Source of the DNA: Actinomycetes bacterium
Lineage (GTDB): Bacteria > Actinomycetota > Acidimicrobiia > Acidimicrobiales > Acidimicrobiaceae
Direction: 5' to 3'
NCBI GenBank assembly: GCA_021819725.1
Contig: JAKAQR010000025.1
Location: forward strand, 1-36,421
Length of the DNA: 36,421 nucleotides
Made by a program: the position numbers and the translations under genes. Each line of letters begins with the position of its first letter. Positions within the stretch are counted from its first letter, which is position 1. The notes under the pieces were generated by a model that had not been told where the DNA came from, searched no databases, and worked only from the letters and a program-made list of their open reading frames with translations. This document shows positions 7,799 through 16,273 of the stretch, one piece after another.

Positions 7799-9250
7799 GT
7801 GGAAAGCATTCTACGTCGCCACGATCATGCGGTAGTTGTCGGGACAAAGGCCAAAACGGACAGGATTGAGCTGAGTCTGTATCTTGATCCCTCGACCACG
7901 CAAGAGAAGTACCAGCAGGTAATTAGCTATCTTCAGGCTCATGGTGCCGAAGTCACTGCCCAGAACCCCATGCGCCATCACCTTGAGGTACGGGCAACAG
8001 TGGGAGCAATATTCGACGTGTTTGGGGTCATACTTGCCGAGTTTTCCGATAACGAGTCACAGGGATTCTTCGCACCGGATCGGGAGCCAACCCTGCCAGA
8101 GGAGCTGTCCGCCCTGGTCGCCATCCTCGGACTCGACTCATCCACCCAGGCCCATCCTCGGTTCCGGCCGGCGACGGCCCCGACGACGAGCTACCTACCC
8201 ACTCAGGTCGCTGCTGCCTATGACTTCCCTAAGGTGGCTGCTCAAGGGCATTCGGTGGCACTCATCGAGTTGGGAGGAGGGTTCCGCCAGACCGACATTA
8301 CCAACTACTTTACGCGGCAAGGCCTACCAGTGCCGAACGTCCGCGCGCTAAGCGTCGATGGAGGGATCAACAACCCAACAAACCCAAGCTCTGCCGATGG
8401 TGAGGTCATGCTCGACATTGAGGTTCTCGGGTCGGTGGCAACAGGCACAGCGATCGATGTTTACTTTGCTCCAAACACCGACCGCGGCTTCATCGACGCC
8501 GTCTCGGAGGCGAGTGCCCCGACTGGTCCCATGCCAGACGCCATCTCAATCAGCTGGGGTGGGCCGGAGCCAACGTGGTCGGCGAGCTCGCTGAATCTCA
8601 TGCAGTCCATCATTGCCGACGCCACCGCCCGTGGAATCACGGTGACCGTCGCTGCCGGGGACAATGGCTCATCCGATGGGCTTAACGACGGGCTTGCTCA
8701 TGTCGACTTCCCCGCTTCGGCACCAAATGCCCTCGCGTGCGGCGGGACCCACCTTGAGTTAACTTCCAGTGGCACGATTGGACTCCAAACGGTCTGGAAC
8801 GATCTTGCGATCGGTGATGGAGCCTCCGGAGGAGGGATAAGCTCCTTCTTTCCGTTGCCGAGCTATCAGGCAAACGCTAACATTGGGTCCTCCGCAAATC
8901 CGGGCGGAGGCACCGGCCGCGGCGTACCCGACGTTGCGGGAAACGCTGATCCCCAGACCGGATATCAGATCCTCGTCGATGGAACCAACCTCGTCGTTGG
9001 CGGAACGAGTGCCGTCGCTCCCCTCATGGCTGGCCTCATCGTCGCCATTGCCGTTACCACCGGCGTGCGCCCAGGATTCGTACAGCCCTCATGGTATCCA
9101 CTCGAGGCCTCAACACGAACGACGACGATGCCAGCCTTCTACAACGTGACCGAAGGGAATAATGGAGCCTATCGGGCCCACCCAGGCTGGAACGCCTGCG
9201 CTGGGCTTGGTTCCCCGTATGGGAATCGACTGAACGCGCCACGTCCATGA
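7799..9250 (+). CDS. S53 family serine-carboxyl peptidase (kumamolisin/sedolisin type)
   Basis: A 483-residue acid endopeptidase precursor. GTG 7799 is chosen because AGAGGGGGAA lies just upstream. Residues 1 to about 125 form the activation prodomain. The mature enzyme begins near TSYLPTQVAAAYDFP, very like the kumamolisin N-terminus. The S53 catalytic set is complete: Glu202 and Asp206 in DGEVMLDIEV, the oxyanion Asp288 in AAGDNG, and Ser404 in GGTSAVAP. The Glu-Asp and Asp-Asp spacings (4 and 82) are the same as I recall for kumamolisin. The C-terminal NVTEGNNG and GWNACAGLGSP form the calcium site. No signal peptide is visible, so the export route is unclear. Its stop overlaps the start of the next gene. 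Confidence 0.95.
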   Translation: MESILRRHDHAVVVGTKAKTDRIELSLYLDPSTTQEKYQQVISYLQAHGAEVTAQNPMRHHLEVRATVGAIFDVFGVILAEFSDNESQGFFAPDREPTLPEELSALVAILGLDSSTQAHPRFRPATAPTTSYLPTQVAAAYDFPKVAAQGHSVALIELGGGFRQTDITNYFTRQGLPVPNVRALSVDGGINNPTNPSSADGEVMLDIEVLGSVATGTAIDVYFAPNTDRGFIDAVSEASAPTGPMPDAISISWGGPEPTWSASSLNLMQSIIADATARGITVTVAAGDNGSSDGLNDGLAHVDFPASAPNALACGGTHLELTSSGTIGLQTVWNDLAIGDGASGGGISSFFPLPSYQANANIGSSANPGGGTGRGVPDVAGNADPQTGYQILVDGTNLVVGGTSAVAPLMAGLIVAIAVTTGVRPGFVQPSWYPLEASTRTTTMPAFYNVTEGNNGAYRAHPGWNACAGLGSPYGNRLNAPRP

Positions 9251-10071
9251 TGCGACCTGAGGACATGCTGAGCGAATCGCTCTTCGAAAGTCTGATCCCT
9301 CAGGCGGAACAACGTGAGCTTGACACCGAACGAAAGCGTGCCGACGCAAGCATCATCAACCTGTCGCGTGGCAGTGCACTCTTCGGAACGGCGCTAGCCG
9401 TGGTGTTTCTGATCGAGGTCCTCACGGTACCGATCATGTCCCACGCTGTCGCCTGGCATATCGGGGTTGGCTTGGTCGCCGTACCGCTCTTGGTCGGCAA
9501 GCTCACCTATAGTTCGCTACGCTTCATCGGTTTCTATCGTGGCGACGAACGCTACCGGCGTGCGGGAGTACCATGGTTCCCCCTGCGCGTGTTGGCGCCA
9601 TTCCTCATTGTTACCACGGTTCTCGTAATCGGCAGCGGTGTCGAACTCGATGTCGCAGGTCCCACTTCGTTCTCGGCCACCTTCCTCGCCCCGGCACACT
9701 TCCTGCTCTCGGTTGTGTGGTTTCTCCTGATGGCCTTCCATGTAGTCGCCTACTTCAACCGTGCAGCACGCTCAACAATCAAGGACGTCACTGTCCGTCT
9801 CACTAAGTCGCGACCCACGAGTTCGCGCCTTCGGGTGACAATTTTCCTTGTCACGTTGACCATCGGCATCGTCCTTGCAACTCAATTTCAGGAGCCGATC
9901 AGGCGATGGGAACATGCATTCAGCTCCCCGGGTGGAACGAATCCCTCGGAATTGACGCACCCACCAAAGCAGTACTACAACCCTTCATCACTCAAACGCG
10001 GGCTGGAACGTGAAAAGCTTCACCAGGAACTAGGCCTGCGTCTGCGCAAGAAGAGCACGTCTTCTGGATGA
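9247..10071 (+). CDS. Cytochrome b561-like membrane protein
   Basis: 274 residues with membrane helices at about 43-64, 68-87, 112-131, 148-169 and 197-213. Paired histidines sit in the second and fourth helices (H66, H71 and H151, H165). With the segments WHIGVGLVAVPLLVGKLTY, YRGDERYRRAGVP and RVLAPFLI this resembles a family of actinobacterial b-type haem membrane proteins. The histidines would ligate one or two haems b for electron transfer across the membrane. The N-terminal 40 and C-terminal 60 residues are hydrophilic. Its ATG overlaps the peptidase stop by four bases (ATGA), so the two are translationally coupled. Haem binding is inferred, not proven. Confidence 0.6.
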   Translation: MMRPEDMLSESLFESLIPQAEQRELDTERKRADASIINLSRGSALFGTALAVVFLIEVLTVPIMSHAVAWHIGVGLVAVPLLVGKLTYSSLRFIGFYRGDERYRRAGVPWFPLRVLAPFLIVTTVLVIGSGVELDVAGPTSFSATFLAPAHFLLSVVWFLLMAFHVVAYFNRAARSTIKDVTVRLTKSRPTSSRLRVTIFLVTLTIGIVLATQFQEPIRRWEHAFSSPGGTNPSELTHPPKQYYNPSSLKRGLEREKLHQELGLRLRKKSTSSG

Positions 10072-10138
10072 CGATCACGCAATGCCAACGACCGACAGCT
10101 GACTTACTCAGCAGCTCGTCTTCGTGGCCCAGCCGAGA

Positions 10139-10780
10139 TCAGATCACGTAATCGTCAAACCCATGTGTTGTCGAACCGCCAGAGGCGAGACGCAAACGTT
10201 TGTGCGACTCAATGTCCGTGATTTCGGCATCGTAGCCGAGATCATTGACGGACTCGCAGAGCCGAGGGTCACGCCGGACCACCTTTGCCGGCACCCCCAC
10301 GATAATCGAGTACGATGGCATCGACTCAAGCACCACGGCATTCGCGCCGACGCTCGAACCCTCACCAATCACCACTGGACCAAGGATCTTGGCGCCGGCG
10401 CCCACGATTACGCGATCGCCCAGTGTCGGATGACGCTTGCCTCGTTCAAGGCTACGGCCGCCAAGAGTGACTCCGTGATAGAGGGTGACATCAGCCCCAA
10501 TTTCTGCGGTCTCCCCGATGACCACACCCGTGGCATGGTCGATGAAAAGGCCCGGGCCAATTTGTGCTCCTGGATGGATCTCGACTCCAGTCAGAGTACG
10601 CGTGATGGTCGAGATCAGCCGCGCGAGCAGTCGATGTCCCCTCAACCAGAGAGGATGACTCAACCGCCAACCCCACAGGGCGTGCACCCCAGGATAGGTC
10701 AGTGCTACTTCGAGAACTCCATTGGCAGCAGGATCTCGGTTGAGAGCCGCTTCGATATCTTGCCGCATCAGCCCAAACAT
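10139..10780 (-). CDS. cysE: Serine O-acetyltransferase
   Basis: 213 residues. It makes O-acetylserine from serine and acetyl-CoA, the first step of cysteine synthesis. After a helical N-terminal part comes the left-handed beta-helix of hexapeptide repeats: [55 protein letters not shown] and VGVPAKVVR. The catalytic His is His82 in DHATG, and Glu67 occupies the usual partner acid position. This is the short CysE form common in Gram-positive bacteria. ATG 10780 directly follows the cysK stop, and AGGGGA before it lies inside the end of cysK, so cysK and cysE form a tightly coupled operon. Confidence 0.96.
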   Translation of the reverse strand: MFGLMRQDIEAALNRDPAANGVLEVALTYPGVHALWGWRLSHPLWLRGHRLLARLISTITRTLTGVEIHPGAQIGPGLFIDHATGVVIGETAEIGADVTLYHGVTLGGRSLERGKRHPTLGDRVIVGAGAKILGPVVIGEGSSVGANAVVLESMPSYSIIVGVPAKVVRRDPRLCESVNDLGYDAEITDIESHKRLRLASGGSTTHGFDDYVI

Positions 10781-11713
10781 TTAATCCCCTAAGTCAGCAA
10801 AGAGCGGTGTAGACAGGTAGCGCTCACCGAAGGAGGGTATGATCACCACGACCAACTTGCCAGCGTTCTCCGGCCGTTTTGCAACCTCGAGGGCTGCATA
10901 CGTCGCGGCACCTGAGGAGATACCTACGAGCAGACCTTCCTCCTTCGCCATCCGCCTCGCATACTCAAATGCAGCTTCATTGGTCACCCGCACGACCTCG
11001 TCGACTACGTTGCCGTCGTAGGTCTTCGGCACAAAGCCTGCCCCAATACCTTGGATCGGATGAGGACCTTTCTGGCCGCCCGATAGCACAGGCGAGGCAT
11101 CGGGTTCAACTGCCACCATGCGAATCGAAGGCTTACGGGGCTTTAAAGCCTCACCGATGCCACTGATGGTCCCACCAGTGCCAACACCCGCCACCACGAT
11201 GTCGACCTCGCCATCGGTATCTGCCCAGATCTCCTCGGCGGTCGTCGTTCGGTGGATCGCAGGGTTGGCGGGATTTTCAAACTGCTGCAACATCACATAC
11301 GTTGGGTCGGATGCGACAAGCTCGCTCGCCTTCGCAATCGCCCCGCCCATGCCTTCAGGCCCAGGAGTCAAAACAAGATCCGCACCGAAGGCCCTCAAGA
11401 GCATGCGACGCTCGCGGCTCATTGTTTCCGGCATTGTAAGAATACAGCGGTAGCCCTTGGCTGCGCAGACCATGGCGAGGGCAATCCCTGTATTGCCACT
11501 CGTCGGCTCAACTATCACCGAGTTCTTGGTGACTCGACCCTCATCAACCGCCGCCTCGAGCATAGCGACACCGATACGGTCCTTCACACTGTTGCCGGGA
11601 TTGAAGAACTCCAGTTTGGCAACGACACTAGAATCGGCACCGGCAGTCAGCCGATTAAGCCGAACGAGCGGCGTCGAGCCCACCAGCTGGGTAACATCAT
11701 CGGCAATCTTCAT
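10781..11713 (-). CDS. cysK: Cysteine synthase A (O-acetylserine sulfhydrylase)
   Basis: 310 residues, the normal length. It uses pyridoxal phosphate to combine O-acetylserine with sulfide to give cysteine. Lys44 in [11 protein letters not shown] is the PLP lysine. TSGNTG (71-76) binds the substrate carboxylate, [10 protein letters not shown] (176-185) the PLP phosphate, and GISSGA (264-269) the pyridine nitrogen. GGGAGAG precedes ATG 11713. It is followed without a gap by cysE. The two proteins form the cysteine synthase complex in other bacteria, and co-expression fits that. Confidence 0.97.
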   Translation of the reverse strand: MKIADDVTQLVGSTPLVRLNRLTAGADSSVVAKLEFFNPGNSVKDRIGVAMLEAAVDEGRVTKNSVIVEPTSGNTGIALAMVCAAKGYRCILTMPETMSRERRMLLRAFGADLVLTPGPEGMGGAIAKASELVASDPTYVMLQQFENPANPAIHRTTTAEEIWADTDGEVDIVVAGVGTGGTISGIGEALKPRKPSIRMVAVEPDASPVLSGGQKGPHPIQGIGAGFVPKTYDGNVVDEVVRVTNEAAFEYARRMAKEEGLLVGISSGAATYAALEVAKRPENAGKLVVVIIPSFGERYLSTPLFADLGD

Positions 11714-12103
11714 AGCACTCTCCCATCATTCCCTCTTGGTCAACCACGCAGCAAGCCGATTAATTCCGACTACTTCACTAGCATTTACACCGTACCTTAG
11801 TGGTCATCACCCAGCGTCCTGTCACCCACGCCCGGTGGATCCCATCATCGGCATCCAAGAGACCGGCTGTTGAATCACATCACCTCACCTCGTCGCCCCA
11901 GATGTCTAGGACTCCACCGAAGTGCAGGCAGACCCTGTGTTATGTCACGAGTCGATCGTATCCCTTGGCCGGCGGAACCGATGCGATGCATAGGACACAG
12001 CAAGACATCCCATTCAAGGCTTGATGCCGGAATATCAGCTGCATCTTCGATTTCCGTTGCCCTTCAACGGGCACGACGGACAGACCAACGCGAGAGGCAA
12101 ATT
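11714..12103. other. Intergenic region upstream of cysK
   Basis: 390 bases without a gene. It should carry the cysK-cysE promoter, but no consensus -35/-10 pair stands out. A 5-bp hairpin TGCCC-TTCAAC-GGGCA at about 12057-12072 lies downstream of the transporter gene and may be a weak terminator for the lspA-transporter operon. No T-box, S-box or other riboswitch signature was recognised. Confidence 0.45.
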
Positions 12104-13015
12104 CTAGGTGCTGCGCCCAAGATATCGAACCGACAGCGAGCCAATCATCAACACTATCAATCCATAGATACCGAGCAAGCCAACCGCAGATACCCCGAAG
12201 GCGGCCGTAGCAATTCCCGCCGCCACCGCGAAATCGCGAATCGCTACCGGTAGGACGATCCCGCTGCGCAAAGAGCGCGAGGTCCCAATCGAGATGGTCA
12301 TCCCGATCAAAGATGCCCCAATGATGAACATGATGAGTGCCGCAATGCCAAGGAGATAGGCAAGTTCAAGATGCATCTGACTCGCCACCTCCACAATCAG
12401 CGTGAGCAGGGCAGCGAGGCCGATCAATTCACTGAGATCGCGCGCGACAGCCGAAGCCCGCATCCGATGGCCTAAGACCACCCCTAGGGCCAACGGCAAA
12501 GCCACTACCAAGGTTAAGGTGCCCGCCAGAACCAGTGGATGCAAATTAACAACGGTCCCTCTCGTGCTTGCTACGAGCGAGAGTAGTGGCCCCGCGGCAA
12601 CGATGGTGAACAGCGTAGAACCAAATAACATCAACGCGGCGGTCACTACGTCCCCAGCCGCCAAGCCAACAAGGGCAAGCGTGGCCACCTCACTCGGAGC
12701 CACTCCTAGTGCGAGCAGTGCTTCCCGCTGAGGGCCATCCACGAGAAGACTGAGACTCCAGGCAAGCAGCGGCAGGAGCAACATTGGAACAACCAACGCT
12801 AGGAGGATTCTCCAGCGGTGTCGGCGCACATGGGCCATATTCCCAACGTCAACGGTAAGACCTGCGGTAAAGACCAGAATCGCCAGCGTTACGTAAACCC
12901 AGTCGCCTCGATCGAGCACTCGTCCAGGGGTAGAAAACCACACCGACATAGCACCAAAAATCACAATGAGATAGATCAAGCGTCGTCTGATCCACCCCAA
13001 AACACGATCAAGCAA
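12104..13015 (-). CDS. BASS-family (bile acid:sodium symporter-like) transporter
   Basis: A 303-residue integral membrane protein with about nine or ten helices. Diagnostic stretches are FTAGLTVDVGNM near the second helix, GVAPSEVATLALVGLAAGD, and the C-terminal crossover-type segment VLPVAIRDFAVAAGIATAA, which match the BASS/arsenical-resistance-3-like superfamily. These carriers move organic anions with sodium or protons; the substrate is not predictable here. The start is TTG 13015, with GAGAGG seven bases upstream overlapping the lspA stop. It is co-transcribed with lspA, a pairing I have no functional explanation for. Confidence 0.85.
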   Translation of the reverse strand: MLDRVLGWIRRRLIYLIVIFGAMSVWFSTPGRVLDRGDWVYVTLAILVFTAGLTVDVGNMAHVRRHRWRILLALVVPMLLLPLLAWSLSLLVDGPQREALLALGVAPSEVATLALVGLAAGDVVTAALMLFGSTLFTIVAAGPLLSLVASTRGTVVNLHPLVLAGTLTLVVALPLALGVVLGHRMRASAVARDLSELIGLAALLTLIVEVASQMHLELAYLLGIAALIMFIIGASLIGMTISIGTSRSLRSGIVLPVAIRDFAVAAGIATAAFGVSAVGLLGIYGLIVLMIGSLSVRYLGRST

Positions 13016-13028
13016 CGGAATACCTCTC

Positions 13029-13619
13029 CTATCGTCGATTATGTCGAGCGTTTGCTAGGCCATCATCAACAGGCCCTCGGGGGTTCGCATCAATGCTCAT
13101 GGCACCCGAATGATCACGTGTTCTTCTGGTAGGCACGAGGCCAACGATCGCTACCACCGTACCGAGTCGCAAGGCAAGATCAGCGAGATTAAAGGTTGGA
13201 GGGTAAAACGACAGGTGAATCCAATCGACAACAGGAGAATGAAGTGGCCCATCGGATCCGGTGAGACGAACAATCAGATTACCTAGTCCCCCTCCGACCG
13301 CCATTGCGAGCCCAATGCGCAGACTCTTGGTCGCCTTATGGGCAAGCATCGCCAAGACGAAGAGCGAGAACACCGCGGCAACCTCGACAATCCATTCGTA
13401 CCGAGCGCCAAACCCAAAGGCGGCACCGGTATTGTCGACAATGTGAAACGCAATGAGGCCACCGAAGTACCGGTGAGGTACCGATCCTCTCAAGTAGGCG
13501 AGTGCTAGCTCGGTTGTCACCCAGTCGACAGCGACGACGCTCATTACGATGGCCGCCGACCAAAACCAATGGGGGGTGGCATCGAGCCTACTCCTCCTCG
13601 CACGAGCAAGTGATCGCAT
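13029..13619 (-). CDS. lspA: Lipoprotein signal peptidase (signal peptidase II)
   Basis: 196 residues from ATG 13619, chosen because GGGAGGAGG precedes it. A longer frame starting at 13697 would translate that ribosome-binding site as poly-Gly. LspA cleaves the signal peptide of diacylated prolipoproteins in the membrane. The family blocks are present: VDWVTTELAL, IVDNTGAAFGF, GGGLGNLIVRL, and the catalytic aspartates Asp132 (PVVDWIHL) and Asp147 (FNLADLAL). One oddity is Val in GNLIVR where Asp (GNLIDR) is nearly universal. About 30 hydrophilic residues extend the C-terminus. It is first in an operon with the transporter (13-base gap). Confidence 0.92.
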   Translation of the reverse strand: MRSLARARRSRLDATPHWFWSAAIVMSVVAVDWVTTELALAYLRGSVPHRYFGGLIAFHIVDNTGAAFGFGARYEWIVEVAAVFSLFVLAMLAHKATKSLRIGLAMAVGGGLGNLIVRLTGSDGPLHSPVVDWIHLSFYPPTFNLADLALRLGTVVAIVGLVPTRRTRDHSGAMSIDANPRGPVDDGLANARHNRR

Positions 13620-13840
13620 CTGCTCTTCGCCACCTCCTCCCTTCAGCCAGGATAAGCTAACGTCGTCCACGGCCACTCGGGAACGACCTAAATTCACACT
13701 CCATTCACGTCGCCAAACACTTACGCGTTCTAAGCGACGATCTCCGATAACGAGTCATCGTTGTTGTGGGATTGGGCGGCGCTCTTCGCGCGGTAGCGAA
13801 GACGTCGCCGAACTCTTACTACCCACTAGGGCAGGCACAC

Positions 13841-13878
13841 AAGCGCTGGCGCGCGACGTCACCTAACTGCCAGCGCTT
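13841..13878. repeat. Inverted repeat, 10-bp perfect arms
   Basis: AAGCGCTGGC at 13841-13850 and GCCAGCGCTT at 13869-13878 are perfect complements separated by 18 bases. The right arm touches the stop codon of the minus-strand remnant that follows. No T-run follows on either side, so it may be a terminator of the lost gene, an operator, or a scar of a mobile element. Confidence 0.6.
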
Positions 13879-14065
13879 CAATGGCATGTGAGGCGGGCGA
13901 GCCCTCTTTGCAGTGCGTCGTTACATCGCTGCTGCCGGTAGGTGAGGCCATAGCGCTCAATCAGCGCATTGGCGTCACCCAGACCCAACGACGGTTGGGT
14001 GCCCGCATCAGTGAGCTTTGGACGACTCAAACCACACCTCACCCACTCGGTTGAACATCCATGGA
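13878..14065 (-). pseudogene. C-terminal fragment of a lost gene
   Basis: In one minus-strand phase the last 50 or so codons before a TGA at 13878-13880 look like a real protein end: SRPKLTDAGTQPSLGLGD, then ANALIERYGLTYRQQR and DALQRGLARLTCH. Codon choice resembles that of the window's genes. The frame is closed upstream by a stop near 14069 and has no start codon or ribosome-binding site, so it is a remnant at best. The family is not recognised. Confidence 0.3.
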
Positions 14066-14515
14066 CTCAAGGGGTTCACCCCTCGTATGTCCTAGCCAGT
14101 CCTTGGGACGACCCCACGGCGGAGTCAGTTCCAGCACCTAGGGTAGGTACGCATGGGCACGTAATGCCAACCAGGAACTCTCGCATTTCACATAGATTCG
14201 CTCGCCGATACTCAAGCTTGCGTTATTGGTCGAGGATCGGACCCGACGGGACGTCTCACAAACCTCGCTCTTGGAGATGGGGTTTGTGCTCGCGTTTGGC
14301 TACTACCGTCGTTGTCTTCCTCATTGTTGCCCTAGTTATCTTCTCCCTGATCGATCATAGGAACCCTTGGGCAAGCTACACAGCAGCTCCCAGAGCGTCA
14401 ATCCAGCGAGCGCGGCCTAAGCACGATTCCTCCGGCTGCAACAAGATACTTCTGTTGGCGCCTCACCAACCGAATCGTCACATCCCTGAGCACGAGGTAG
14501 GGCTGCACCGCCCAA

Positions 14516-16273
14516 TCAGGAGGCTGCCTTAACGTAAAGTGCGTCGGCGGCCTGGGCCAGCTGTTCAGCAAAGCCCAACCTGAAGCCATTGGACTCGAGA
14601 TCCACCACGACCGCCTCAAGCTTCTCGATAGCAAAGCGCCGAGCCTCGCCAAGCGCCACCGCAAACGGATCCTCGGCGTCAGCCTCGTTCGGACGTGCGT
14701 CGGTCAACACCACGACAAGGGGTTCCGTGCCTCGTCGCCTCAGTTCCAGCGCCAGGCGTCGGCCAGTGTCTAAACCTCGAGCCAACGGGGTTCTCCCCGA
14801 TCGCCTCAGTCCTAGCAATCGTGACCTCGCAACCTCGAGTGAACGGGTCGGCCGCAGCGTGATCTCCGCGACCTCCCCTCCAAAGGAGACGACCGCCACC
14901 TGGGCCCGCTCACGATAGGCAGTTCCCAGCAGCTGCTCGATAACCTCAGTTACCAGTCCCATCGCCTCACGACCGGCTACGGACGCCGAGACATCGACGA
15001 CAAATACTACGCAGCGCCTGAGAGCTCGCTCCACCTGGACGTAGCGGATATCTCGTTCGCTGATCCCGCCCTCACCATCTCGCTCTAACCGAGCAACGAT
15101 CGTGCGAGTGAGCGAAAAAACACCCGGCACTAAGGTGTCGCGATGCCGTGCGACCTCAGCCCCCTGTCCATGCACACTTGGCGCATGCCTGGACAGTGAC
15201 GATAGGCGATCCCCAATACCCTCGCCTTCGGCGGCCTCTGGCTCTTTTGACGCAGGCTCTGAACCTTGTTCCCCTCCCGCCTGGGAGTCCTGGACGCGAC
15301 CGGAACCGGACTGGTCCATCGGGTCGTCACTGGACCCAGGCGCCTGGCTCCTCGCTGGAGGCGAACTCGACGTCCCGGGCTGTGGGGCATCCGTTGAGTT
15401 ACGGGTCTGGATTGATCGAGGAGCGGAACGCTGACGGTGTGAAGTAATCAGATCACATACCATCGCGATATCGCTATCCGTCACCTGCTCGTGGCCCGCC
15501 AAAGCTGCATGTGCCCGCGCCGCCTTGGCAATCGCGAGGTCGGTGCGAAGAGATCCGATCCCAAGATCGACGCACAGGCGGGCGATCATATCGAGTTGTG
15601 ACTCCACTTCAACACGCAGGAGCCGTTCACGAGCATCGTCGACCGCGCGAGCCAAACCTTGATCTGCCTCAACGCAGTCCCCACAATCAGGTACCCCGCC
15701 AGCGCCAAGTTCCAAGTGCAGGCGGCGTGCAAGAGCGAGCTGTCGATCTGATGGATCCATCAGTGGATCGACTGACACCACCATCGCGAAACGATCCAGC
15801 AACTGAGGTCGAAGCTCCCCCTCCTCCGGATTCATCGTGCCGATCAAGGAAAAACGCGCCGGCTGAACAACCGAAAGTGTGTCTCGTTCGACTCGGTTGA
15901 CCCCCGTTGCCGCCGCGTCGAGGATCAGATCGACGAGATGATCAGCGAGCAGGTTAATCTCATCGATGTAGAGCACACCACCGTTCGCGGCAGCGAGCAA
16001 GCCATCGTGCACCCGAACCTGACCGTCGGCGAGGACCGATCCCACATCGATACTGCCCTTGACACGATCTTCAGTTGCACCGAGGGGAATCTCAACAAAT
16101 GGTGCACCCTCTCCGAGTAGTGGCGTCAGACCCCGTGCCAGCGTTGTCTTAGCCGATCCCGGTGGCCCGACCAGCAGTACACCCCCGATCGTCGGGTCAA
16201 TAGCGAGCAGCGTGAGTGCGAGCTGCGCCTGAGGCTGGCCGACCACATCGGTAAAGGACAGCTGCACCGTCAT
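14516..16273 (-). CDS. Fused ChlI/ChlD-type chelatase ATPase subunit (AAA+ plus VWA)
   Basis: 585 residues. It drives metal insertion by the CobN-type chelatase encoded upstream. An AAA+ domain occupies 1 to about 280, with Walker A GPPGSAKT (36-43), Walker B LYIDE (101-105) and the GTMNPEEGELRPQLLDRF sensor region (145-162). A Ser/Pro/Gln/Glu-rich linker spans about 285-370. A von Willebrand A domain at about 415-585 keeps the MIDAS residues DVSAS (427-431), T495 (RTPLARG) and D525 (TDARP). It thus combines the I and D subunits of magnesium chelatase in one chain, the usual arrangement in actinobacterial cobalt chelatases. Its ATG overlaps the cobN stop (ATGA), so expression is coupled. Confidence 0.9.
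   Translation of the reverse strand: MTVQLSFTDVVGQPQAQLALTLLAIDPTIGGVLLVGPPGSAKTTLARGLTPLLGEGAPFVEIPLGATEDRVKGSIDVGSVLADGQVRVHDGLLAAANGGVLYIDEINLLADHLVDLILDAAATGVNRVERDTLSVVQPARFSLIGTMNPEEGELRPQLLDRFAMVVSVDPLMDPSDRQLALARRLHLELGAGGVPDCGDCVEADQGLARAVDDARERLLRVEVESQLDMIARLCVDLGIGSLRTDLAIAKAARAHAALAGHEQVTDSDIAMVCDLITSHRQRSAPRSIQTRNSTDAPQPGTSSSPPARSQAPGSSDDPMDQSGSGRVQDSQAGGEQGSEPASKEPEAAEGEGIGDRLSSLSRHAPSVHGQGAEVARHRDTLVPGVFSLTRTIVARLERDGEGGISERDIRYVQVERALRRCVVFVVDVSASVAGREAMGLVTEVIEQLLGTAYRERAQVAVVSFGGEVAEITLRPTRSLEVARSRLLGLRRSGRTPLARGLDTGRRLALELRRRGTEPLVVVLTDARPNEADAEDPFAVALGEARRFAIEKLEAVVVDLESNGFRLGFAEQLAQAADALYVKAAS

Larger units (their letters stand above)
13620..14515. other. About 900 bases with an inverted repeat and gene fragments
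   Basis: The region contains the lspA upstream DNA, a strong inverted repeat at 13841-13878, a minus-strand coding remnant at 13878-14065, and a plus-strand frame (13969-14532) whose only notable feature is one hydrophobic helix (TTVVVFLIVALVIFSLI, near 14300-14350) with no ribosome-binding site. No intact gene is supported. Confidence 0.45.

Noticed and set aside
13969..14532. 187-residue plus-strand frame with one hydrophobic helix
   Set aside because: No ribosome-binding site, irregular composition, and its end runs antisense into the chelatase ATPase gene.
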